Assembly (NCBI GenBank): GCA_907165065.1
Contig: OU015540.1
Span: forward strand, 2,526,001-2,590,000
Direction of reading: 5' to 3'
Source: Caprimulgus europaeus
Taxonomy: Eukaryota; Chordata; Aves; Caprimulgiformes; Caprimulgidae
DNA: 64,000 nucleotides
Made by a program: the position numbers and the translations under genes. This document shows, piece after piece, positions 50,501 through 63,074 of the stretch. The notes beneath the pieces are model-generated. The model searched no databases. It saw only the letters and a program-made list of their open reading frames with translations, and was not told where the DNA came from. Numbering within the stretch: the stretch's first letter is position 1; the number at the start of each line of letters is the position of its first letter.

Positions 50501-51439
50501 TCTAATGCCTGGACCAGCATCCTTAAAAAGGCACATGGTCCTGTTGTCTTTATCAGGGCTGCCAAGAAGAACAAGATCTATCAGGCTCTGCGCTGCCGTT
50601 GCATCCCGTGATGTTGCTTTATCTGGTACACTGTGACGTGCTGCCCTTTCTGGAGGGCTGGAGAGCCAAGAGCCTTCCAAAAGCTTCAGTTTCACATTCA
50701 GAGCTTGTCTGAGCTTCCATCCTGAGCTGCTTTAATCTATAAATTGGAAAGAAAGTTTGAACAAAAATTGGCCTTCCCATGGAAGTTCTTGTCCTCTCCA
50801 GCCCATAAATTTTGATGGGAATTGGGCACGCTGAATCTCTCGGCAGCTCTGCAGATCTCAGCCTCTTCTGAATCTCACTTACTCAGGCCAGGAGAAAGCT
50901 CCTCATTTATCCAGGTATCTGCTTGGCTTTGTACCCTGTGCTTATTTGGTAAAAGTATGATGGATCCGTTTATTTGAGGGTGTTGTTTGCAGAGGGCTGT
51001 GAGGAGATCAGCAGGATAATGCAGTATCTGAGCAGTATCGACTAAATGCACCAATAAAGTCATCTGGCCATGGACAGGCTCTGGTTTGCCTTTCTGGTGG
51101 GTGTAAATGCTTTGATCTGTCCAAGTTCCTGCATTGGTGGCCCAGGTCATGCTGCAGCTCCTAGGACAGACCCAGGAGCTCCTGCCAGCCTTTGCAAGGG
51201 CTGATAACGGATGACTCTGCTGAGCTGCTACTTTTGGACCCAAATCCTTTGGGTCTGATGGAACTACACAGCCCCTTGGGTGCCTCAGTTTCCTAGCAAT
51301 GCTTCTTGGGAATCAGGGAGACAGCAACTTGCTCACAGCACTTCAGAAATAGAGACCTACTGCTCTTGTGTTTGCCTGGTGTGCAAGCATCGCTGGCCTT
51401 CAACTTGTGTCTCCTGCCATGCAGAGCCTGGATAACCTC
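47584..51439. other. Intron 2 sequence, no gene recognised
   Basis: Ordinary intronic sequence. Two or three - strand frames between 51,243 and 50,284 are discussed as a finding but are not supported as genes. Confidence 0.6.
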
Positions 51440-51510
51440 TCATAGAATCTTTTGGGTTGGAAAAGACCTTTAAAATCATTGAGTCCAACCATAAATCTCC
51501 TACCAGCCTG
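51440..51510 (-). repeat. CR1 tail fragment
   Basis: Reverse CR1 3' end: TCATAGAATCTTTTGGGTTG, GAAAAGACCTTTAAAATCAT, TGAGTCCAACCATAAATC. About 70 bp. Confidence 0.88.
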
Positions 51511-51908
51511 GCCTGTTCTTTCTCATTCTGGTGCTGCTTGGCCTCTTTTAGCTGGAGAAACACCCTGGCTGTTGTGTGTTTTTCCATGGGTGCTTGGTGG
51601 GCTCTTGCTCCTTGGGTCTCCTCCTTCTGGGAGGGTGACTTTGCACTGGTGTCCCCTGCCTGTGCAGTGACAGCTTCTCAGGAGTCTTCTGTCCACTAGA
51701 TGTCAAACCTCTGCTGCAGAAGGGGTGCTCCAGCTTGCAGGGAAGGTTGTGACCACAGATGATGTGTAGGGAGCAAAATGAGATTTGAAGTCTGACATGG
51801 GCGGACGTCCACCGATTAGCTCACTGCCCATCTGGGGAAAGTGTGGGATTTCAGCTGGCTTTCCCTGGTGACATATTTCAAATTAAAGCAGGATGAGAAT
51901 GGAATGCA

Positions 51909-51933
51909 TTTTTTTCCCCCTTTTTTTTTTTTT
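51909..51933 (+). repeat. T/C-rich homopolymer tract
   Basis: T-run, C-run, then thirteen Ts; low complexity. Confidence 0.95.
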
Positions 51934-52626
51934 CCTGGAAGTGTATGAATTATTTGAAGTGAAATGTTTCGAGGTTTCGGTTGTCCTCTGGCTGAAGGCT
52001 TCAGACATGATGCCAAAGGGACTTCCAGATTTAGAAGGAAACTTATGGGGACTCGATTCTGATCTCATGATCTTATTTTCACACCGGTTTTTATGGGAAG
52101 CACCTGCTTTAACACAGATAACTACTGATAGTCACAAGCATAATTTGAAGCAGAACCTCCCCCTTGAGATATTGGTGGACATCAGTGGGGTTGGAGTATG
52201 GTCAGGACCTCTGTTCCCATACAGATTGGATGTCTCTTGGTGTCATTGCTTGGTAAAATGATATTTAACAACTTCTAGCAAGAATCTGCTACTTCTTTTG
52301 TTAAAGTCAGGAAGTTTCATTCTGTTTTATTGATTTTGGTGACCTTTGGATCAAGAGATCCCACTGGCTGCTGAATCCAGGGCAGGTTGTCGCTTTACTT
52401 TCCCTTGGTTTTATTTTCTTTTTCTCTATGTTTTTGCACTACCAAGGACAGGAGTTGAAGAAACCTTTGGGCTGACCCAGTTGCATTTCTTTGGTGGAAC
52501 CAATCATGATGATATGGGCATAGTTTAGGGTGTTATATCTGTTCCCCTGAGTCTGTGTTTGTCCCCTAAAGCCTTGACTGGGCTCAAAATTCCCATTAGT
52601 CAGGCTCTCCTTTTGTCTTAATTAAG

Positions 52627-52650
52627 AAAAAAAAAATATATATATATAAT
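52627..52650 (+). repeat. A-run plus (TA)n
   Basis: Ten As followed by TATATATATATATAA. Confidence 0.95.
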
Positions 52651-53149
52651 TTTATCTTCCTTAGTTCAAGCATGAAGAAAAAATTCCTGTTTGGGATTAT
52701 TTTTAGGCTCTGAAATTATTCATGAGGCTGCTTTCCCTGATTTATGACAATACCCAGCACATCGCCATGTAAATGACTTTTAAATGGAATGTTTCAGCAG
52801 TTTTATAAGAATTCCTCATGTGAGGGGAAAATAAACAGTTTGTCACTTACCAGACTCTATTTGATTATTAGATTTGTTACTATAAACATCAGACTCCACT
52901 TCCTTCAGCTGGGACTGCTGGAGATAGATGACTTCAGAGAGTCATAGCGTTAAATAAAAGCTAACCTGACGGGAGAAATCAGCACAGGGTTGATCAGGCT
53001 CTGTTCCACGCTGGCCAGAGAGATGCTTGTTGGCCAAAAATGGATATCTAATGTTGAGATTAAGGTGACTCCAGTTTTTCAGATCTCATTCAAAGAGCTG
53101 ACAGGCTGTGAAAGGTGAAGCACATGGGTTTGGCATCATGGGGTCCTGG

Positions 53150-53455
53150 TAGAGAGGTGGGAGTTGGTCTCTTCTCCCAAGGAACAAGTGATAGAATGAG
53201 AGGAAATGGCCTCAAGTTGCCCCAGGGGAGGTTTAGATTGGATCTGAGGAAAAACTTCTTCACCCAAAGGGTAGTCAAGGATTGGAACAGGCTGTCCAGG
53301 GAGGTGGTGGAGTCACCTTCCCTGGTGGGATTTAAAAGCCATGTAGATGTGGTGCTAAGGGACATGGTTTAGAGGTGGAATTGGCAGTGTTGGGTTTATG
53401 GTTGGACTTGATGATCTTAAAAGTCTTTTCCAACCACTGTGATTCTGTTCTATGT
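53150..53455 (+). repeat. CR1 LINE fragment
   Basis: GAGGAAATGGCCTCAAGTTG, GGTTTAGATTGGATCTGAGG, GGAACAGGCTGTCCAGGGAG and an AAAAGTCTTTTCCAACCACT plus GATTCTGTTCTATG tail. Its translation includes [19 protein letters not shown]. Confidence 0.95.
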
Positions 53456-56000
53456 ATAAGGCTGTGGTGCTCCATCACTGTGCTTGTTACTGGCCTTGGC
53501 TGGTATTTGAAGAAGTCAGTGCAAGGTGATGAGTGAGAAAATGAATGTGCAGTGGTGTGGTGAGACCTTGCAGTCCTGGTGAGGGGACTGGATGGGCAGA
53601 GCATCGCTGATGTTCACCAGTGCCTTTTATGTGCAGGCACCAGGATGGAAGGATTGTTGTGTGAGTGGAAACACAGCCACGGAAAGAGAAAAATCAACCA
53701 TGAAACTGGTAATTTCAGGAGCTCTACAAGGGAAGGAAATCTTTGGTTTTGGACACCATGTAATTGTACCACAGTGCCCTGGGTCACAGGCAGCAGACGA
53801 TGTTGGTTTGCTCGGGAATGGTCCTTATGCCTTCTGACTCCGGTCAGCGAGGACCTGGGAAGAGCAGAGCTGGTGAGAAGAGTGAGGTGTCACCATGATA
53901 TGGACCAAAGCTGCACATTTGGGTCCCATGGTGGGTGGGGCTTATGCTGATGAAGGCTGTAACCCCCTTGGTTGTGTTGCTGTGTGTTATACAGAGGAGA
54001 AGGAGATGCTTCCTCACTCTGTAGCGAGATTCCCACCTTCACCATGGCTGGGACAGCAGCTCTTACCCAGTCCTCGCTTTTTTCCTGCACACTGATGCAG
54101 GACTCACTTAGGGTGGATGATTTTAGGTGCTCCCCTGGGCTGGCTTCTGATAATTCAGGGGCTTGATGGGATTTTTATGATCACAGCCTCCTTATTTTCC
54201 TGAAGTTCAGTTTTCATTCAGCCCCTCTCTTCCCCCAGAACCTTCCACAGTGTGAACCAAGGATAAACCATAGTGATAAGGATTGAAAAAAACCTTGTTT
54301 GGAGTGGGACAAAGTGACTTTCCTCATTGCAAGGGGTGGCTTGTGCCTCTGTGGACCCCAAGCTCTCCCCTTTTGAGGTGCTGCAGTTGTAATGGCATTT
54401 TCACAGGGTGTGTTTCTGGGCGTCCCTGTGGTGGTGATGAGCTGAATATCCACAGTGCTGGTGCTTCTGCTGCCGAGCGAGGTGAGATGTGAGGGATGCA
54501 TAGAAGGGTAAATGGTCTGGAAGGTCACGGTGGTAGATAAGTGGGGGTGATTTAGGGGGGACTGGAGGAACATGTCCCTTTTCCCACTGCAGCAGGTTTG
54601 GCTGTGATTCCTCAGATCCCAAACTCATCCTCCATCCCCCATCCCTCAGCAGTGCTCGAGTTGGCAAGAGCATGAGCCAGGGAGGGTGCAGGCAGGAGCT
54701 CGTGCTCCATCCGTCACGGGAATTAGACCGGAGTTAGCGGCAGAGCCGAGCCTTGTGGGATGGGCAATAAATCCTCCCGGGAATATGGTGTTTGTCTGGG
54801 CTTCACCGGGGGAGCTGTCACGGGGACGGGCCCCTCGGAGCGGCTGATGAGATGCAGGACAGCCTGGCTGTGGAGTGAGAGCTGTGTAGGGAGGAGGTGC
54901 TGTCCCTACGCCCACATCTGCGGCTGTGCTTTGGCCATGGCTGAGGGACCTGCAGACCTGAGGGTCTTGGAAGGCAGAAGGAATAAGGGCTTGGTGTTAC
55001 CACCACACCTCAACTGGGACTTCTTCCATCACCTCTGATCCTTTCTATCCATGCTGGTTCCACAGCATGGGTGCCATTCCTCAACAGGGATGATGCTCCA
55101 AGCTCCCACGTGCATTTTGGTTTCTTGCAGAGTACCTGGTCCCTGGCACCGCTCTGCTCAGGGGGATATAAATTGTGATTTTTACATGGGTATCTTGTTT
55201 TACTGGTACTTTTCCTTTTTATTCCTCCATGAAAAGCTAACACTGTGTTGTAAAAAATAAATCTCTGGCTTTTTGCTTTCCAAAGAGCAAAGGGCTGATG
55301 TGTTAATGGAAGGGAGGGATGGGATGGCACGTTGCCAGCAGGACGTGCTTCTTCCCTGGGGCTCCGCTTGCCAAGATGCCATCAGCCGGGCTCCGGGAAG
55401 GTTTCCTGCAGCCCCACGCTCTCTCTGGACAGGATTTCATCATCTCCAGCCTGATGCAAGTTAATGACACACAGCCACCCAGGAGCTGGGGGCTTTATGA
55501 AGAGGGAGATGATAGCTTGAGAGAGTCCCGATAGTGCCTACTCCCAAGGAGCACCCATGGGTGCCTGCCTTCACCCTGCCCTCCTCACACCCCTCTCACT
55601 GCTCTTCTCACCGAAGAGAACTACTTAATTATTATTTCTGGGTGCAGAAAAGGCCTTTTTCTCCCCTTGTGCTGCAAGTGAGTCTTCATGGACATCTCAT
55701 GCTGCATTTCTCCTAATTTGTTTTCAACACAAGAGAAGTTTAGAAGTTTTCTTCCCCGTACTTTTGTCAAGGAAAAAGGCACATCTCTCTCTTTATCCTT
55801 TTTACACCTTTGGATGTTCAGAGCTGTGCTGAAACTGATTCCAGGTTTAGGAGCATGTTTCCACATGTGGTTTGGATATGGTTCCTGCTGGCATCAGGGC
55901 AGCATGACGTGGCACGTGGCTGTCCTGTGACTTCAGAGCATTTCGCATTCGTCTGTAGTGACCCATCGCAGAGGGCTTATTCTGGATTTGTTTAAGATGT
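53456..56000. other. Intron 2 sequence, no gene recognised
   Basis: Holds the CpG-retaining patch at 54.7 kb and a possible terminal-exon-like signal at 55.1-55.26 kb (see findings). Confidence 0.6.
54700..54850. promoter_or_regulatory. CpG-retaining intronic patch
   Basis: Contains CCGTCACGGG, GACCGGAG, GCCGAGCC, CTCCCGGG, CACCGGGG, GACGGGCCCCTCGGAGCGG. The density is well above the surrounding intron. It could be an enhancer or minor internal promoter; no TSS or exon could be assigned. Confidence 0.3.
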
Positions 56001-56418
56001 CTGGAGGAGGCCACAAAAATGATCAGAGGGTGGAACAACTCTCTTATGAGGAAAGGCTGAAAGAGTTGGGGTTATTCAGCCTGGAGAAGAGAAGGTTCCA
56101 GGGAGACCTTATTGTGGTCTTTCGATACTTGAAGGAGCCTATAAGGAAGAAGGGCCTCTGGTGATAGGACAAGGGGTCATGGTTTTAAACTATGAGAGGA
56201 GATTTAGACAATTTTTTTACCCTGAGGGTGGTGAAACCCTGGCCCAGGTTGCCCAGATTGATGGTAGAAGCCCCATCCCTAGAAACATTCAAGGTCAGAT
56301 TGGATGAGGCTCTGAGCAACCTGATCTGGTTGAAGATGTCCCTGCTCACTGCAGGGGGTTGGACCAGATGACCTTGAAAGGTCCTTTCCAACCCAAACCA
56401 TTCCATGATTCTGTGATT
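56001..56418 (+). repeat. CR1 LINE fragment
   Basis: Starts in the segment for 'GGCCACAAAAATGATCAGAG', reads [20 protein letters not shown] on the + strand, and ends CCTTTCCAACCCAAACCATT with ATTCTGTGATT. Confidence 0.95.
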
Positions 56419-59400
56419 AACATTTCAGTGTGATGCACTCAGTAGCTGCTGGTACATGTCTGATGGAGCTTCACCTTCTACTTGAAGGACCATACCAGGC
56501 TTGGTGGGCACTATAGGGAAAACCCACATATTGATACTAAAACCAAAAAAAACCAGGTTGAAAAATGGAACCTCTTCAGTGCCTAATGACCATCTATCAT
56601 TTCCCTTTCCCTTACTGTTGTAAAAACCAAGTATGAAACTTCTAAAGCTCCAAGGATCCCTTTCTGGTGTGCAGCTGTGCTGTCCGTAATATGCAACTCA
56701 CGTTCACGCTCAGAAAACTCATAAAACTGGTAATTAGCCCCTGAATCAAATTAGAACAGAAGATACAATTTTATTTTGCGTAGCGCCTTTTCTGCAAACT
56801 GTGTCTCAAAACACGGTGGAGAGTTAAGTAACGCAGAGCTTAAATAATGAGCTCACTGGGAGAGCAAATTAATAGGAGAGGATGTACAGTGCTGTGAAAC
56901 GGGGAAAATCGAGGTTGGGATGAGCTGAGGTCGCTCCTGTGGGTACCATGTGGAGCTTGGGTTGAGGCTTGGCTCTCCTTGAGTGTTTGTCCCTCCATGG
57001 CTTGGTCTCTGCGGGTGTTGAGGAGGGGATGTGTCCATCTGCGCGGGACAGGGAGGATGGAGAGCTCTGGCCATGAGATGGGTGAGGTATGTGCAGCCAG
57101 AAGGGCAATTTTGAGGCATTTTGTTCGTTTTTCCCTTTCATGGCTGAAGATGGAGTAGCTATTGCACCACGGCTCTCCCTTCACTCCCTCTCTGCCTCAT
57201 TGACTCAGCAGCTCGCTTTAAATCTCAGCTGGAAACAAAACTTCTTCTCCTTCCCTCAAACTCTCGCTCTCCTTCTCTGTGCTCTTGTGTTTAATCCTGG
57301 CTTTGTCGCTGTGTTTAACACTGGGCAGTGCCATGGGGATGCAGGGTGTGAAATATGGCCGGGTGCAGCATGCTGCAGGAGAGGCAAGGACTGTTGACCC
57401 TCTTCTCCTTATTCTCCATCCTTGGAGACAGGGCTGCTGAGAAATCCTCTGACTTCCACTTAGTGCTCCAGGGGAACTTGAAGAGTGTGTGAAAAAAGTT
57501 TGCAAAATGTCTGTGGGTCTGATAGACTTAATCCTGGACACACTGAAATCAGGGACAGCTTTAGCTGTAGGGGTTATGCTTTGCCTCACTAGAACAGAGC
57601 TCAGATTTGGGCCAAGTTGTCTTATCATCATGAGGAGAAAGAGGTAAAACTGGGGAAAAAAACAGAAAAAAGGAGTTTCTAAACCAGGGGTGAGCACCAG
57701 AGCTCAAAGAAACCTCATGTACTGGGCAGAAGAGAGACACTGTAGACCTCAACACCTTCAGGATGCTCGCATGATGATGGTCTCCTTCCTCCCCTGTCCC
57801 CACAGGGGTCATTCTGTCCCTCCCCTCCAAGGTGTCCCCATGCCAGGTGGGAATCCATGCACCTGAAGTCCATCATGAGCCTCTTTGGTGGATGTGTCTG
57901 CAAAAGCAGCACAATGTGCCATTGATTTTCCTTGGAGTGACGTGGTTTCAGAAGTGGATGTCAGCCAACCCACAGGACCTTCAGTAACTCTCCAGGCCTG
58001 TTGTCAGCTGTGCAGTTCTGTGTTTTGGGGTTTTTTTTTTAAGTTGCTGTTGCATCTACAGTTTCTCAGTGTGTATTTTTTTTTTTAGCTCATTGATCTC
58101 AATGGTTGTTTGCTTTGAGCAAGCCAAGCCTGGTTTATTGAATGGAAATATGGATGCAGGTGGTGTCATCCAAGGATAGAAGCAAGGTGAGGTTGTCTCC
58201 TTAGCCAAGTAATATATCAATGGGGAAAAAAAATAAACAAATCAAGCTTTTGGATTCAGAGTCAAGTCTTGAGCAAAACGTGCAACTTGTGACACAAAAG
58301 CTGATGGTTTTTGTCCCACTGCATGGGAGGTGATGTTAACTCCTGCATGCCAATTCCCCAGACAGATCTCGAGGAGAACGCCTCTGCACCTGAGTTATGG
58401 CAGAGGTTGCAGTAGAAGGAAGCTTTGCTTTGCATCAAGCAGAGCTACTGCCTGGCTGTGCCCTTCACCGGGTCAAACTCTGCCACTCAGAGTCTTGTGG
58501 TGACTCCAGTAACCCTGTTATTGGTTTTAAAGCAGTAGATTGAGGTAGAAACCATATTTTTCAGGAAGGAAGAAGTGGTTTACGCCTGACCCAGGATGAG
58601 ACATGACATGCTGCTACAGGGACGACATGGTGGTGACCTTGCAGGAGGTTGGGTTTGTGCCAGTTTTGCAGAATTAAGGTGTTTTGAAAGCTGTAAGTGA
58701 ATTACAAATGCTAAAGCCAGAAGTTTTAATAGTAGTGAATGATTTTTAGGTGTCTATTTCAGCTAGCCAGGGCTAGTTGGCCTCTGGTTTAATCGAGGGC
58801 CATTGAGCACCTTGATGTCTGCAGAAGCTGTTGACTTACAGAAGTTCAGGGCTGATGCAAATTGGGTAAAAAGAGTCTTGAGCTAAATATCTCAGGGTCT
58901 CCAACTGAAGAGTTTTGGGCTCATCATGTCATTATTGCTGTTCTTCTAGAAAGATTGTTTCAAGAAATCCATAACCCACTTCTGAATGATCTCCAGGTTG
59001 GGTTTGCTTCCTCATGCCAGCCAGATGCTGAACTGAGGCTGTGGCATACTTTCATGGCTTTGCTGTAAGATAAGTGGGAATACTTGGACTTCTTCACATT
59101 GAAAGCAATTTTAAAGGTAATAATACAGTTTGGTGAACTGTCCTTCCCTGAAATGGTCTTTCCTCTTCTTTCATCTCCACACACTTATTTCCCATTGATT
59201 TGGTGTCCTGGAAAATCTTCCTTGTGCAGATCATTAATGAAGTTGGATATTTGAGAGCTCAGGAGAGATGTGGCTTTCCCTGTGTTTTTTAGGCCATTTA
59301 TATACTGAAAGGGACCTGCAGGGCTTTTATATGCTGAGAGATGAAACCAGCTCCTGGAGCCACACTGGAGAGATTCAGAGTGATTTTTTGGAAACCCAGA

Positions 59401-60184
59401 GCTGGTTTTTGTAGCACTTTTAACTCTTGCTTTAGTCTGATGGGATTTCATCATCTCATTATGCAGCAGATAAAATACTGTCCTTGAGGAAAGGAATTAC
59501 CGGTTTATACAAAGACTTAAAAATGCCTTTTTTTTTTCTTTGCTCTCGAAGCCTGCTTATTTAAAGTGAATTTTGGCTGTGGTGATAGGGACCAGAATGA
59601 TGGCCTTGAAATGCAAGTCTTTATCTTATAAGGAAAAGCACAGCTTGAGCAGAAATGGTGCAAGGTGTCTTATCAGTTTGCCAAAGCATCTCAAATCCTA
59701 CCCTTGAGGGAGTATCTGAAGAGGGCAGGTCCTCCACCCCTGGAAGTCTGTGCTGGTGGAGGTGATTGTAGCACAGGTATCCTGGAAAGCTTAGCTCTTC
59801 AAGGCCATGCTAGCATTACAATACCATAATTTCTGAAGACCTACATTAACCCAACAGCAGGATTTAATAGGACATAACAAGGAACATTTAAAATCCTTAG
59901 TCTAATCCTACCCAGGGTAAATTGTTTTTAATTCCACTTGTGATACCAATTAAACACCACTATTAGAGTTATATTTCAGGTGAAATCTATAGATGTTTCT
60001 AAACCCATCGTGCCATTGACAGGAGTATTTCACCTTTCTCTGCCATCTTCTAAAGTGCAAACTCCATGTCTTTGAGGCCTGAGGGGTCATTGCTGTCTGT
60101 CACTGGCTGTGTGATGGGACAGAAGGGGACAATCATCTCACTTGTCTCCAGGACTTAGAGCAGTGTAAGTGATCAGGGCTTCCT
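56419..60184. other. Intron 2 sequence, no gene recognised
   Basis: T-runs near 58,031 and 58,076; no repeat or exon recognised. A 159-codon - strand frame at 57,697-57,218 has no family signature. Confidence 0.6.
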
Positions 60185-60605
60185 AACAAGGATGTCTGCA
60201 GAGAGGACAGGCTGAGAGAGTTGGGGCTGTTCAGCCTGGAGAAGAGAAGGCTCCAGGGAGACCTTCCAGTGGCCTCCCAGTACCTGAAGGGGCTCCAGGA
60301 AGGCTGGGGAGGGACTTTGGCCAACGTCAGGTAGTGACAGAACAAGGGGTGATGGCTTGAAACTGGCAGAGGGGAGATGGAGCTGAGATGTGAGGAAGAA
60401 ATTCTTTGCTGTGAGGGTGGTGAGACCCTGGCCCAGGTTGGCCAGAGAAGCTGTGGCTGCTCCTCCCTGGAAGTGTTCTCGGCCAGGTTGGATGAGGCTT
60501 TGAGCAACCTGGTCTAGTGGAAGGTGTCCCTGCTGCTGGCAGGGGGGTTGGGACTGGATGAGCTTTAAGATCCCTCCCAACCCAAACCATTCCATGATTT
60601 TATGA
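60185..60605 (+). repeat. CR1 LINE fragment
   Basis: GGCTGAGAGAGTTGGGGCTG, CCTGGAGAAGAGAAGGCTCC, AACAAGGGGTGATGGCTTGA, ending ATCCCTCCCAACCCAAACCA and ATGATTTTATGATG. Confidence 0.95.
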
Positions 60606-62449
60606 TGCTGCAAATCCAGTCCCACTGGGTACCAGGGGCTTCTTGCTCTGCAGAGCACCCCTCATGGTGTTGGGTGGCCCTGGGTACTCGCAGCCCCTGT
60701 CCTGCCTTCATACAGCACAGCTGGGCTGTCTGCTGCAGTGAGCCAAGCAACTCCCTCTTGAGTACTATTAATATCTTTCTTCTACAAGTCTCACAGTCTT
60801 ATTATGGTGAATAATGAAAGCACAGTCCCTGACCTTTGCTCCTGCCATCCAAACTGCATTCTAACAAGTAAATGTATTTTTGACCCATCACATGATGGGA
60901 AAAAGACTCCGTCCTCTTCAGCCAGAATTAAAAGAAAGTCAAGTTGAAGAACACATTGAGATGAAGGCTTTCCTGATGGCAGCTTGGTAATTTGCTGACT
61001 GCTCTCTCTCCCTTTTCAGCCCCACTGCTGTGATGAACTTTAACAACATCCCAAGCAGTTGCTCTTCAGAGAGGCTCTGAAGTAGCTTCTTGCCTTGATT
61101 GTTTAATCGCTACGAGGGAAAACAGTTATGATGTCAGATTTTATGGTATCTGGTGCTAAAGTTATTAAAATGGAAATAACAAGTGATTTTAGATGAGGAG
61201 TTCTTTGGGGGATGGGTTGTCTTTCTCTGTGCAACACCTAGTGTGATGGGATCCCATTCTGTCTTGGGCTTGAGGGTACTTCTGCATTATGACTGTGTCA
61301 TTGTTCAGTTAATTTGTTGGTGTTTTTTGCTGTTCAGAGAATTTTAAAACGCTAGAGGATTTCATTTTTAACTTGGGAAGCTTGTAACAGATCAGTGTTA
61401 GATGTACATCCACTGCAGCAGCATGGAGAGTCCCAAAAGGGATCTCCTCATCCAGAGGAGAAGCTGCAGAGGGAAAAAGTTTGGAAGCATTGCCCTAATA
61501 TTAACAAGTAGAGAGAAACAGCTGTAAACCAGAATATTTATTGATTTTATCAGATTTCTGTCTTATATCGGCGGTCTCGTGTGCTGAACACATTTGGCTA
61601 TTTATGTAAACAAAAGAACTCATACCTATATGCCTATATATAAAAAAATATATATAAATATTATATATATATATTTATCCCAAATATGTTAATCTGCACT
61701 ATCTGACAGTTCCTCTGATGTAGGAGGCTCTTTCAGCCAAAATGTCACTTTTATTATTTGGCATCTAGCTGAGAGATTAAGCTGGAGGTATAGGAAATAA
61801 ACCTTCTCCTGGAAGTTTGACAGCAGGAGGCTGGGATCTCAGATTTGCATGTGAAATGTATTTGGTTAATATTGCCTGAGACTTTTTATTGTAAATGCAG
61901 AGGATAAAACCCATGGAGATGGTTTGGTTTGTTTGATATTCGTATTAGTTTATCATCAGAGATTATATCTCATTTATGTAAAGCAAGCAAACATGAAAAA
62001 AATAGAAGCCATACATTCTTCCCCCAGGCTTGTTCAGTTATTATACTATTATTACAGTTAATTCAGTATTATTTGGCTTTGAGAGGAATAGCTATTGTGA
62101 TAGAAGTGCTCTGGAACACTCAATGCTACAAACACTACCTAATTTTCCTGTGAGCAGTCCCATTGAAATCCATAGGAAAAATCATAGGGACAGGTTTGGT
62201 ATTAGCTCTGGTTTGAACTAGGGATTTAGGACAGGTTTGGAAATGCTGGAGCTCTCATTTTGAGGAAACACATGTGGAACAGCAGCAACACAAAGCGAGG
62301 GAAAGGCTTTTCAACCTCCTTTTTCAGCTGGGTGGTGAGTTCAGTTGGTGGGTGGAATTCTACTTGGGGTTTCGGGGACTGAAAGAGGCACGAAGGCGTA
62401 GAAGGGGACATCTTCTCCCAGGAATATTTATACTTTGAACATGAGCCAA
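60606..62449. other. Intron 2 sequence, no gene recognised
   Basis: AT-rich, with the TA microsatellite at 61.63 kb; nothing else supported. Confidence 0.65.
61634..61676 (+). repeat. (TA)n-rich microsatellite
   Basis: Interrupted TA dinucleotide tract with an internal A-run. Confidence 0.95.
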
Positions 62450-63074
62450 CAGGGACAGCCAAGAGGGACCCCCATGTCCTGGGGGCACCCAGCACTGCAC
62501 TGCGAGCCGGGCCAGGGAGGGGGTCGTCCCGCTCTGCTCTGCACTGGGGCGGCCTCACCTCCAGCACTGGGGACAGTTTGGGCACCACAGGAGAAAAAGG
62601 ATCTAAAGCTGCTGGAGAGTGTCCAGAGGAGGGACACAACATTGAGGAAGGGTTTAGAGGGGAAGGGTGTGAGGAGAGGCTGAAGGCACTTGGGTTGTTC
62701 AGCCTGGAGGAGACTAAGAGGAGATCTCCTGGCGGTCTGGAACTTCCTCCCAAGGGGAAGAGGAGGGGCAGGCGCTGAGCTCTTCTCTCTGGCCACCAAC
62801 GCCAGAAGCAGAGGACATGGCAGGAAGATGTGGCAGGGGAGGGTGAGGTTGGCCATGAGGAAAAGGTTCTTGAGGCAGAGGGTGGTGGAGCACTGGCACA
62901 GGCTCCCCAGGGAGGTGCTGATGGCCCCAAGGCTGACAAGATTCCAGCAGCATTTGGCCAAGGCCCTCAGGGCCATGGTGTGAATGTTGGGATTGTCCTG
63001 TGCAGGGACAGGAGCTGGACCCCATCATCCTGGTGGGTCCCTTCCAGCTCACAGCATTTGATGACTCTATAAAT
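62450..63074 (+). repeat. CR1 LINE fragment of a distinct GC-richer subfamily
   Basis: Landmarks are CCCGCTCTGCTCTGCACTGG, GCGGCCTCACCTCCAGCACT, GGCACAGGCTCCCCAGGGAG, TTGTCCTGTGCAGGGACAGG and the ending GGTGGGTCCCTTCCAGCTCA. These differ from the other copies in the window. The 237-codon - strand frame over it is only antisense to the element. Confidence 0.93.

Larger units (their letters stand above)
51511..53149. other. Intron 2 sequence, no gene recognised
   Basis: Only low-complexity tracts (51.9 and 52.6 kb) stand out. Confidence 0.65.

Noticed and set aside
62226..62939. 237-codon - strand ORF
   Set aside because: Antisense to a CR1 fragment; Pro/Ser-rich composition comes from the GC-rich element.
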